A stretch of 8,290 nucleotides of DNA from Terriglobia bacterium. Its GTDB lineage: Bacteria; Acidobacteriota; Terriglobia; UBA7540. A model generated the notes under the pieces. That model was not told the origin of the DNA and ran no database searches. It saw only the letters and a program-made list of their open reading frames with translations. The DNA is taken from NCBI GenBank assembly GCA_030040295.1, contig JASHTZ010000066.1:1-8290 (forward strand). Reading direction: 5' to 3'. Positions 1-5,580 of the stretch are shown piece after piece. The translations under genes and the position numbers were made by a program. Numbering within the stretch: the stretch's first letter is position 1; every line of letters starts with the position of its first letter.

Positions 1-615
1 ATCCAGACGGTAAGTCAAATCGGAGTTTTCCTCGACTTCGAAAAGCACGAGGCCGGGTCCAAGGGCGTGGACGATTCCGGGAGGAAGGAATGCTGCCTCC
101 TCAGGCTGCGGGCGGAAGTTTTGCAGGAATTCGCGCGAGGTTCCACTTTTGAACGCGGGCGGCAACTGCTCTTTGGTCACTCCGGGTTTGAGCCCGAGCA
201 GGACCTCGGCATCGGCCTCCGCCTTCAGGAAATACCACATCTCGCACTTGCCCAGGCTGCCGGGATCGTGCACTGCCGCGTCGGCATCATCGGGATGAAC
301 CTGCACGGACAGCCAGTCGCTGGTGAAAATGTATTTGGCGAGAAGCGGGAAGCGGCGGCCCGGCCAGGCGCTTCCGTGCAACTCGGGTCCGTACTTTTCC
401 GAAGCTTCGGCGAGCGTCAACCCTGCCGCTGGACCGTTCAGGAAGCGCGAAGTGTCATCGGTCACCCACACTTCGCCGATTCGCTCGTCGGACGGCGCCT
501 GGGCCTTCTTCGGGCGGGATTCCACCGGACTAAAAAGGGGAGCGAGCTCCCGGCGGCCCCAGATTTTAGGTTTGTAGATATTGGAAATTTGCACGGGACC
601 GCTGAAGGTGGGCAT
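1..615 (-). CDS. manA: Mannose-6-phosphate isomerase, type I (partial, C-terminus outside window)
   Basis: Cytosolic zinc enzyme interconverting mannose 6-phosphate and fructose 6-phosphate, which links central metabolism to mannose and GDP-sugar supply. I translated this frame directly: 205 codons are open from the ATG at 615 to the left edge without a stop. Visible type I PMI features are an N-terminal KPKIWGRREL segment (residues 15-24), the metal-binding QVHPDD motif (105-110), GKCEMWYFL with the ligand Glu125, and PPGIVHALGPG (178-188) with ligand His183, followed by LFEVEENSDLTYRLD. The short bacterial type I enzymes are about 310-320 residues, so roughly two thirds is present. The ATG at 615 matches the family N-terminus, but no good Shine-Dalgarno sequence precedes it. 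The gene is separated from the aminotransferase upstream of it by a 381-base repeat-rich gap, so it is probably transcribed on its own. Family assignment is firm. Confidence 0.93.
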   Translation of the reverse strand, partial: MPTFSGPVQISNIYKPKIWGRRELAPLFSPVESRPKKAQAPSDERIGEVWVTDDTSRFLNGPAAGLTLAEASEKYGPELHGSAWPGRRFPLLAKYIFTSDWLSVQVHPDDADAAVHDPGSLGKCEMWYFLKAEADAEVLLGLKPGVTKEQLPPAFKSGTSREFLQNFRPQPEEAAFLPPGIVHALGPGLVLFEVEENSDLTYRLD

Positions 616-674
616 AGGCGCGATTAAGATCGGGGATGAGTTGCCGGGAGGCACGTCAAACCCCGAGAAGGACA

Positions 675-722
675 GGTGATGCCTGCGCGGCGCGCTCGCC
701 GGGCTCTGCCCGGCTCATCACC
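675..722. repeat. Small branched palindromic element
   Basis: A perfect 7-bp outer stem (GGTGATG at 675-681 with CATCACC at 716-722) encloses two hairpins: GCGC-GGC-GCGC at 685-695 and GCCGGGC-TCT-GCCCGGC at 698-714. It therefore folds as a three-way junction on either strand. No T-run follows on either side, so it does not look like an intrinsic terminator. It lies in the leader of manA and may be a REP-like unit or part of the larger repeat field here. Its function is unknown. Confidence 0.5.
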
Positions 723-751
723 CAGATTTCGTTCCTTAACCAAAGTAATCA

Positions 752-999
752 TCCTCCGGCAAAGCCGGAGGCTTTCCGGTGGCTGGCCCCTCAAAAGGGC
801 CTAACCGCCACCGCCAACAAACCCCTCACCCTATCACCCCTTCTCCCCTCTTCCCTCTCCCCGGGGAGAGGGAAGAGGGGGAGGGGAGTTGGGGTGAGGG
901 GTCCATTCGAGACGATAAATCCCCACGACTTGCTGACTCCCGGAACGGTCAGACTCCGGCTGCCACCCCGGCAAATCCAGTGGATCTCCCAACGGATTA
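752..999. repeat. Composite palindromic repeat, copy 1 (downstream of aminotransferase gene)
   Basis: This element accounts for most of the gene-free gap 616-996. Its blocks in order are: a hairpin CCTCCGGC-AAA-GCCGGAGG (753-771); the block CCCCTCAAAAGGGCCTA (787-803), which has GGCCC/GGGCC arms at 785-801; a large imperfect palindrome (821-902) whose central 36 bases (845-880) are a perfect 18-bp inverted repeat without spacer; and a terminal block around 978-999 ending in CCCAACGGATTA. The same blocks recur in the same order and orientation at about 2240-2543, with substitutions and a longer palindrome there. The terminal block includes the stop codon of the aminotransferase gene. No transposase is encoded, so this is a non-autonomous dispersed repeat or MITE-like element. 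The 3' part of the aminotransferase mRNA would contain the large hairpin. Confidence 0.75.
821..902. repeat. Large near-perfect palindrome within copy 1
   Basis: The arms 821-862 and 863-902 begin and end with ACCCCTCACCC / GGGTGAGGGGT and meet at CCCC|GGGG. The inner 18 bp of each arm (845-862 and 863-880) are exact complements. The outer parts differ by a few substitutions and two extra bases in the left arm. In RNA from either strand this gives a hairpin of about 40 bp, and in supercoiled DNA it could extrude as a cruciform. One arm is strongly polypyrimidine and the other polypurine. No T-run makes it a classical terminator. Confidence 0.85.
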
Positions 1000-2172
1000 G
1001 CAAGGCAGCCTGGCGAAAAAGCCCGCCATTCGCTTCAGGCCTTCGTCAATCAGTTCCTGGGAAGTTGCGTACGAAATCCGCACGTGCTGCTGGGTTCCAA
1101 AGGCCGGGCCAGGCACCACGGCGACGTGCGCCTCCTCCAGGAGTTTTTCCGCCAGGATGGTGGTGTCCGCCAGGCCATCGCGATTCAAATAGGCCGAAAC
1201 ATTGGGATAGGCATAGAACGCGCCTTGGGGCAACGTGCACTGAACTCCCGGAATGGCGCGCAGGCCGCCCACAATGCGGTCGCGACGCTGATGGTACTCT
1301 TTCAGCATGGCGCGCACGGAATCCTGCGAGGCGCGCAGCGCTTCCACGGCGGCTTTCTGCGCAATCGAAGTGGGATTCGAGGTCGAGTGGCTCTGGAGCT
1401 TCAACATATTCCCCAGCAGTTTGTGCGAGCCCAGCGCAAATCCCACACGCCATCCCGTCATGGCATAGGTCTTGGATAGCGAGCCGGCAATCAGCAGGTG
1501 CTCGCGATCGTCCGTGCTGCCCAGAGAAAACGGCAAGTCGTCATAGAGAAAATGGCAATAACATTCGTCGGAAAGCAGCAGGACCTTGTGGCGTCTTGCC
1601 ACTTCCAGGAGCTTTTCCATTTCCTCGCGCCGCATCACCGATCCCGTCGGATTGCTCGGCGAATTGATGATGATCATGCGCGTCCGCGGCGTAATGGCCG
1701 CTTCCACCGCATCGGCGCGAATGGCGAAATTCTCCTCCTCCTTGGTTTCCAGGAGAACCGCTCTGCCGCCCGCGTAGTGAATGATGTCGAGGTAGGAAAC
1801 CCAGTAGGGAACGGGTAAAACCACTTCCTCACCGTGATTGAGCGTGGCGACAACGGCTTCGAAGATGGCCTGCTTGCCTCCCACCGTCACCAGGCACTCC
1901 TCGATGGAGTAGCGCGAGCCGAAATCCTTGGAATGCCGGTCGACAATGGCTTCCTTCAGCTCACGCGTGCCGCCCGTGGGCGTGTACTTGGTGAAGTTAT
2001 CGTAGAGAGCGCGCACCGCAGCTTGCTTGATGTGCTCGGGCGTGGGGAAGTCCGGCTCACCGGCGCCGAAGTCGACAAGGTTGGCGCCTGCGGCGCGCAG
2101 TTTCTCCGCCTTCGCCACAACCGCGGCGGTGGACGAAACGGTGATTCGGGAAATTCGTTCGGAAAATTGCAT
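997..2172 (-). CDS. Class I/II PLP-dependent aminotransferase, aspartate aminotransferase type
   Basis: Cytosolic fold-type I aminotransferase, most like the bacterial subgroup Ib aspartate aminotransferases (AspB/AspC of Bacillus and Thermus). It would move the amino group between aspartate and 2-oxoglutarate; some relatives also act on prephenate. At 391 residues it has the normal length. Visible motifs are GAGEPDFPTP (36-45), YTPTGGTRELKEA (63-75), the cofactor region VGGKQA (97-102) and PYWVSY (122-127), SNPTG (174-178), SDECY with cofactor Asp202 and Tyr205, the Schiff-base lysine Lys234 in SLSKTYAMTGWRVG, and the substrate carboxylate-binding Arg365 in VRISYA. I chose the ATG at 2172 because AGGAA lies 5 bases upstream and homology begins there. 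The ATG at 2226 would add 18 unrelated residues. The gene is flanked on both sides by copies of one repeat, and its TAA lies inside the end of copy 1. The exact substrate cannot be read from sequence. Confidence 0.93.
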   Translation of the reverse strand: MQFSERISRITVSSTAAVVAKAEKLRAAGANLVDFGAGEPDFPTPEHIKQAAVRALYDNFTKYTPTGGTRELKEAIVDRHSKDFGSRYSIEECLVTVGGKQAIFEAVVATLNHGEEVVLPVPYWVSYLDIIHYAGGRAVLLETKEEENFAIRADAVEAAITPRTRMIIINSPSNPTGSVMRREEMEKLLEVARRHKVLLLSDECYCHFLYDDLPFSLGSTDDREHLLIAGSLSKTYAMTGWRVGFALGSHKLLGNMLKLQSHSTSNPTSIAQKAAVEALRASQDSVRAMLKEYHQRRDRIVGGLRAIPGVQCTLPQGAFYAYPNVSAYLNRDGLADTTILAEKLLEEAHVAVVPGPAFGTQQHVRISYATSQELIDEGLKRMAGFFARLPC

Positions 2173-2175
2173 TTG

Positions 2176-2184
2176 GATTCCTGT
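2176..2184 (-). promoter_or_regulatory. Ribosome binding site deciding the aminotransferase start
   Basis: The minus strand reads ACAGGAATCCAA-ATG, with AGGAA at 2182-2178 and five bases before the ATG at 2172. This selects 2172 over the in-frame ATG at 2226, which lies within the repeat-proximal leader. Confidence 0.7.
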
Positions 2185-2224
2185 TTGTAGGGCCCGGCCT
2201 TGAGCGAGCATCGCCCGACCCTGC

Positions 2225-2240
2225 ATTATTAGTAATTATT
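2225..2240 (-). promoter_or_regulatory. AT-rich possible promoter for the aminotransferase gene
   Basis: The minus strand reads AATAATTACTAATAAT here, with two AATAAT hexamers resembling a -10 box, about 53-68 bases before the start codon. No convincing -35 hexamer was found at 16-18 bases upstream, where repeat sequence lies. This is the only AT-rich patch in the gap, so it is the best place for a promoter, but support is weak. Confidence 0.3.
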
Positions 2241-2543
2241 CCCCGGCAGTGCCGAAGGCTTTAAAACGCTCGACCCCTAAAAAGGGACTAGAAAAGACCC
2301 CTCACCCGACCTCCTCCGTCGGCCACCCTCTCCCCACGGGAGAGGGAAGGGCTTTCTGCGCGCGCCAAAGATACGTTTTCCCTCTCCGAAGGGAGAGGGT
2401 GGCTCGCAACCGGCGTTCTCATCAGCCGGGGCGAGTCGGGTGAGGGGTCTCTTCGGGCAAGCATCAGGCTAGGAAACCGTGCTTCAAAAGCCGTCAAGGT
2501 TTTACTGCTACCCCTCCAGAACCTGGGATCCCCCAACGGATCA
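2240..2543. repeat. Composite palindromic repeat, copy 2 (between coaD and aminotransferase gene)
   Basis: Fills the gap 2173-2540 apart from the aminotransferase leader. It carries the same ordered blocks as copy 1: CGGCAGTGCCGAAGGCTTT (2244-2262; the surrounding 25 bases match copy 1 at about 19); CCCCTAAAAAGGGACTA (2274-2290; 15 of 17 match); a palindrome with CCCCTCACCC arms (2295-2450); a moderately similar stretch around 2489-2515; and the terminal block GGGATCCCCCAACGGATCAG (2525-2544; 17 of 20 match). The two copies are direct repeats about 1.5 kb apart with the aminotransferase gene between them. The terminal block contains the stop codon of coaD, at the position where copy 1 holds the aminotransferase stop. 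No coding capacity is apparent. Confidence 0.72.
2295..2450. repeat. Branched palindrome within copy 2
   Basis: A perfect 16-bp outer stem pairs 2295-2310 (AGACCCCTCACCCGAC) with 2435-2450. Inside it, CCACCCTCTCCC at 2323-2334 can pair with GGGAGAGGGTGG at 2391-2402. Alternatively two local hairpins form: CCCTCTCCC-CAC-GGGAGAGGG (2326-2346) and CCCTCTCC-GAAG-GGAGAGGG (2380-2399). Compared with copy 1, the centre has been opened by a GC-rich insert around 2349-2376. Two mutually exclusive folds are available in RNA and DNA. Confidence 0.8.
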
Positions 2544-3035
2544 GGATTTACTTTGAAAAACCTTTTGGTGAAGCCGTTCCTCCACCATTGCCGGGACCAA
2601 CCCGCTCACCGAGCCGCCGTGATAAAAAATCTCCCGCACCAGGCGCGAGCTTACATAGGTGTAGGAGAGGGCCGGCATCAGAAACACCGTTTCCAGGTCG
2701 GGAGCGAGCTTGCGATTCATCAGGGCCATTTGCAGCTCGTATTCGTAATCGGTGAAAGCGCGAATCCCCCGCAGCAATGCCTGGGCTTTCTTCTGCCGCG
2801 CGTAATCCACCAGCAAGCCGCTGAAGGTGTCGACGGTTACGTTGGGGATGCCGCGCGTCGCCTCACGCAGCATATCCACGCGCTCGGCTACGGTGAAGAG
2901 CGGGTTCTTTTCAAGATTCGTCAGCACCGCAACAATCAGCCGGTGGAAGAGCTGGCTGCCCCGCTCCACCAGGACGAGGTGACCGTTCGTAATCGGATCG
3001 AATGACCCGGGATAGATCGCCAGAATCTCAGCCAT
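2541..3035 (-). CDS. coaD: Phosphopantetheine adenylyltransferase
   Basis: Cytosolic nucleotidyltransferase for the penultimate step of coenzyme A synthesis: 4'-phosphopantetheine plus ATP gives dephospho-CoA and diphosphate. At 164 residues it is full length and colinear with the family. It shows YPGSFDPITNGH at the N-terminus, where TNGH (16-19) is the (T/H)xGH ATP-binding signature. It also shows the phosphopantetheine-pocket stretch around LLRGIRAFTDYEYELQMALMNR, then PALSYTYVSSRLVREI, corresponding to the C-terminal ATP-binding SS(T/R)xVRE motif. AGG about six bases before the ATG at 3035 supports the start. A good promoter lies just upstream, so expression need not depend on the three-gene cluster that precedes it on the same strand. 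Its TGA stop lies in the end of repeat copy 2. The assignment is firm. Confidence 0.97.
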   Translation of the reverse strand: MAEILAIYPGSFDPITNGHLVLVERGSQLFHRLIVAVLTNLEKNPLFTVAERVDMLREATRGIPNVTVDTFSGLLVDYARQKKAQALLRGIRAFTDYEYELQMALMNRKLAPDLETVFLMPALSYTYVSSRLVREIFYHGGSVSGLVPAMVEERLHQKVFQSKS

Positions 3036-3082
3036 GAATAGCCTGAAAGTGAGTGCCCCGTGCGCGCACAGCCTTTCAATTC

Positions 3083-3112
3083 ATTCTAGCGTCCGAGCGC
3101 GAAAATTGTAAA
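3083..3112 (-). promoter_or_regulatory. Sigma-70-type promoter of coaD
   Basis: On the minus strand TTTACA (3112-3107; 5 of 6 to TTGACA) and TAGAAT (3088-3083; 5 of 6 to TATAAT) are separated by 18 bases. Transcription would start near 3076, leaving a leader of about 40 bases before the coaD ATG at 3035. It lies in the 120-base gap after the kinase-fusion gene and is the best promoter match seen in the window. Confidence 0.7.
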
Positions 3113-3155
3113 CGGGATAATCTGGCTGCCGTATTTCCTAAAGCGGTGCGAGAGA

Positions 3156-4523
3156 TCAAAAGCCTATGTGAAGAGCAATCGCCAGCGCCAGGCCGCCCGC
3201 GAAACTGGTGCCGGCGAAATTGACGATGCCGTTGGTCACCAGGCCGCGCCGTTCGAGCGTCGCGCCCAGCACGCTGTCGAGAAGATTGCCGGCCACGGCG
3301 GCGGAGAGCGTGATGATGAATCCCGCGCGCCCGCACAGGCCCAACGCAAAGGCGAGAGCTACAATCAGCGCCGAACCCAGCACGCCCGCGATGGTCCCAC
3401 TCATACTTACGCCCCCGTCTTCACCCGCAGCCACAGGTTGAAAGCTGGTAATCAGGAAGGCGCGGTTGGAAATCCATTTGCCGATTTCACTTGAAACCGT
3501 GTCGCCGGCGGCCTCCGCAAATGCCGCGATCAGAGCCATCAGGAAAGCACCTTCGTGACGCGTGGTAATAACCAGAAGCGAAAAGAATGCGCCGGCGAGG
3601 CAGTTGGCCGCAGCCTCGCGCCAGCTTCGCGCTCCCCCGCGCTTTTCCGCGACGCCTTTCGCCGACTTGCGCGCATAACCGAGCCGGGTGGTCGCCGAGC
3701 CGATAACGAAAAATGCCAGCATGAGGAGAATGCTCTTGTACCCCCAGCCGAGATAAACCGCCACGCCCAACAGGAATCCCACAGCCGCGCCCGACGGGTT
3801 CACCATCTTGAGCCCTAACGCCAGGGCTGCCAGCACCAAATTGACGGCCAAGGCCAGAACGATGCGCCGTCCGAGATAAGGCAAGTTGCTGTCCAGCGCG
3901 CGGCGCTCGACGAGAGCCAGGCAGAACATGAATGCGCCGGACACCAGCGGAACCGTAGCGTTGTCATCGAGGCGAACAGGGAGGGACTCGACCACGGCGC
4001 CGACAATCGCACCGGCCGCGCAAATTCTGAGAGCAATCTCCGGAGCGATCGCGGGACCCACCCAGCGCATTAAAACGTAGGCACCCGCCGTACCCGCCAC
4101 CACGAATGACAGGAAGCCGGAAAATGTTTTGGCGCGATTCCACGGAAGCGCGGGTCCGCGCAACGCGCCGCCGGCAATGCTTGCGGTTCCATCACCCAAT
4201 GCCATGATGGCCCAGGCCGCGGCGGCGACGTACATTTCGTGGCGATAGAAGAGGATGAGTGCCAGGACTGAAATGGGATAAATGATGATGCCGGTCCACA
4301 CGCCCGCGCCCGGTGCGCTCACCGGGCTTTTTCTGAAATCCGCCCCCATGCGTGGCAGGACCGCGACATTAAAGAGCAGCGCCAGCAGCGCGCACCCCGC
4401 GGCCTGCTGCCAGGTGAGATAGGGCAGCAGGAAGGCGAAAATCAGCATGGACATGTGGACGATTTTCCGCGTGGAGAGCAGCGGCGCGCGCGGCCGTGCA
4501 ACGGCTGTGCTGGTTTCGTGCAT
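3156..4523 (-). CDS. Fused phytol/dolichol-kinase-like and DUF92 (VTE6-like) membrane protein
   Basis: A 455-residue polytopic membrane protein made of two families. Residues about 15-215 resemble the CTP-dependent prenol kinases (plant VTE5 phytol kinase, FOLK farnesol kinase, SEC59 dolichol kinase). They show the N-terminal RKIVH motif (19-23), MALGDGTAS (107-115), the basic KTFSG (132-136), and the characteristic ESL...DDNATVPL (179-193). Residues about 220-455 are a DUF92 domain: GWGYKSILLMLAFF, the cytosolic loop LGYARKSAKGVAEKRGGAR, AAGDTVSSEIGK (338-349), FQPVAAGEDGGVSMSGT, GNLLDSVLGATLERRG, and VNFAGT near the end. Plant VTE6, a DUF92 protein, phosphorylates phytyl phosphate. The fusion therefore appears able to convert a prenol to its diphosphate in two steps. 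The RKxxH motif supports the long start at 4523; an alternative ATG at 4454 would remove it. There is no clear Shine-Dalgarno sequence. It is the last gene of the cluster, 60 bases after the SDR gene. The substrate chain is unknown. Confidence 0.85.
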   Translation of the reverse strand: MHETSTAVARPRAPLLSTRKIVHMSMLIFAFLLPYLTWQQAAGCALLALLFNVAVLPRMGADFRKSPVSAPGAGVWTGIIIYPISVLALILFYRHEMYVAAAAWAIMALGDGTASIAGGALRGPALPWNRAKTFSGFLSFVVAGTAGAYVLMRWVGPAIAPEIALRICAAGAIVGAVVESLPVRLDDNATVPLVSGAFMFCLALVERRALDSNLPYLGRRIVLALAVNLVLAALALGLKMVNPSGAAVGFLLGVAVYLGWGYKSILLMLAFFVIGSATTRLGYARKSAKGVAEKRGGARSWREAAANCLAGAFFSLLVITTRHEGAFLMALIAAFAEAAGDTVSSEIGKWISNRAFLITSFQPVAAGEDGGVSMSGTIAGVLGSALIVALAFALGLCGRAGFIITLSAAVAGNLLDSVLGATLERRGLVTNGIVNFAGTSFAGGLALAIALHIGF

Positions 4524-4583
4524 AGACGTCGGTACCGGAGAATTTCCCTGCTTCAGATCAGATCGGCAAACACATTTCCGAAT

Positions 4584-5576
4584 TCATTCCGAAATTGCGG
4601 GAGGTAACATCCCCCTGAGGGTCTTGAGCAAGCCTTCTTCCAGCGGTACAACGCGATATCCCAGGTCGCGAGCCGCCTTGGCGCTCGAGTAAACCCAATC
4701 GTGTTTGAAAATCTCGACCACGCCAGGAGTAAGCTGCGGCGTGTGCCGGGACCAGCGGGCGCGCGCCAGTTCCATTGCGCCAGCGAGTTTCCCCATGGCA
4801 AAAGGAAGATGCCGCACCTTGTTTCGAACCTTGGTGAAATCCGCGAGCAAGCGGAAAAAATCGTTCAATGAACGATTGTCGCCGGCCAGCAGGTATTCTT
4901 CCCCCGGCACGCCTTTTTCGAGCGCGACGAGGTGCGCGGCGGCGACCTCCGGCAGAAACGCGAAGCTCCAACGCTGCTCTCCTGAACCCAGCAGGCCCGG
5001 AAATTTTCCGGCGAGATATTGGTCGATCATGCCACCCATCAAGTTGCCCTCGGTTCGGGGCCCCGGACCGTAGATAACTCCAGGGAAGGTGGTGATCACG
5101 GGGAAGCGGCGCTGCGCCTCAGCGCGTACCCATTCAAGCGCGCGCGCCTTCGATTCCTCATAGGCGTCGGAAAACGGTCCGGCGTGTCGCAGCCCTTCGG
5201 CCGCGTTCACATCCGTGGAGGGACCGAGCGCGATGAACGAAGAGGTGTACACCACCTTCTTCACACCCGCTTGTTCAGCGGCTTCGAGCAGGGTCCTCAG
5301 GCCGTCTACATTAACGCGAGTGAATTCGCGCGAATCCCGCACCCACATCTTGACGACGGCGGCGGTGTGAATCACTGCGTCGATGCCCTGAAGCGCCCGG
5401 CGCACGGCGTCGCGATCGCACAAATCACCGATGACGACTTCGCAGGGGCTTGCCGCGGGGTTGAATTCCAGGCGGCTCGCCTCGCGCGCCAGCACGCGAA
5501 ACCGTTCGCCCCGCGCGAGGAGTTGGCGGGCAATTCCCGAGCCGAGATAACCTGTTGCGCCGGTTAAGAGAAGCAT
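4584..5576 (-). CDS. Extended SDR oxidoreductase (NAD-dependent epimerase/dehydratase, DFR/HpnA/farnesol-dehydrogenase-like)
   Basis: Soluble Rossmann-fold protein of 330 residues, full length for atypical extended short-chain dehydrogenases. Visible are the nucleotide-binding TGATGYLG (5-12), GDLCDRDAV (50-58), VIHTAA (68-73), the VNVDG helix start (88-92), TSS (111-113) and the catalytic Tyr139-x3-Lys143 (YEESK). It also has FPGVIYGPG (164-172), and a C-terminal substrate region ending SSAKAARDLGY (297-307), the usual extended-SDR tail. The closest groups I recognise are dihydroflavonol reductase-like proteins, hopanoid-associated HpnA, and plant farnesol dehydrogenase. General database names are unlikely to be more specific. 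The ATG lies 4 bases after the UbiA stop, so translation is probably coupled. Between a prenyltransferase and a prenol-kinase-like protein, an oxidoreductase acting on a prenol or prenylated product is plausible but unproven. Confidence 0.88.
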   Translation of the reverse strand: MLLLTGATGYLGSGIARQLLARGERFRVLAREASRLEFNPAASPCEVVIGDLCDRDAVRRALQGIDAVIHTAAVVKMWVRDSREFTRVNVDGLRTLLEAAEQAGVKKVVYTSSFIALGPSTDVNAAEGLRHAGPFSDAYEESKARALEWVRAEAQRRFPVITTFPGVIYGPGPRTEGNLMGGMIDQYLAGKFPGLLGSGEQRWSFAFLPEVAAAHLVALEKGVPGEEYLLAGDNRSLNDFFRLLADFTKVRNKVRHLPFAMGKLAGAMELARARWSRHTPQLTPGVVEIFKHDWVYSSAKAARDLGYRVVPLEEGLLKTLRGMLPPAISE

Positions 5577-5580
5577 GGCT

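Noticed and set aside
67..627. 186-codon plus-strand open frame
   Set aside because: It lies antisense to the mannose-6-phosphate isomerase, whose minus-strand translation shows clear family motifs.
698..714. GCCGGGC hairpin as intrinsic terminator
   Set aside because: No run of T follows on either strand, and it is nested in a larger branched palindrome.
636..1667. 343-codon open frame on the plus strand
   Set aside because: It runs through the palindromic gap and antisense to the aminotransferase gene, is low-complexity (Arg/Pro/Ser-rich) and has no recognisable motif. It is a by-product of high GC content.
2173..2226. Upstream ATG at 2226 for the aminotransferase
   Set aside because: It would add 18 residues without family similarity, and the Shine-Dalgarno site sits before the ATG at 2172.
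752..2543. Composite transposon formed by the two flanking repeats
   Set aside because: No transposase, target-site duplication or clear terminal inverted repeats were seen. The enclosed aminotransferase is an ordinary housekeeping gene and the copies have diverged.
5019..5567. 182-codon plus-strand open frame
   Set aside because: Antisense shadow of the SDR gene, with no motif of its own.
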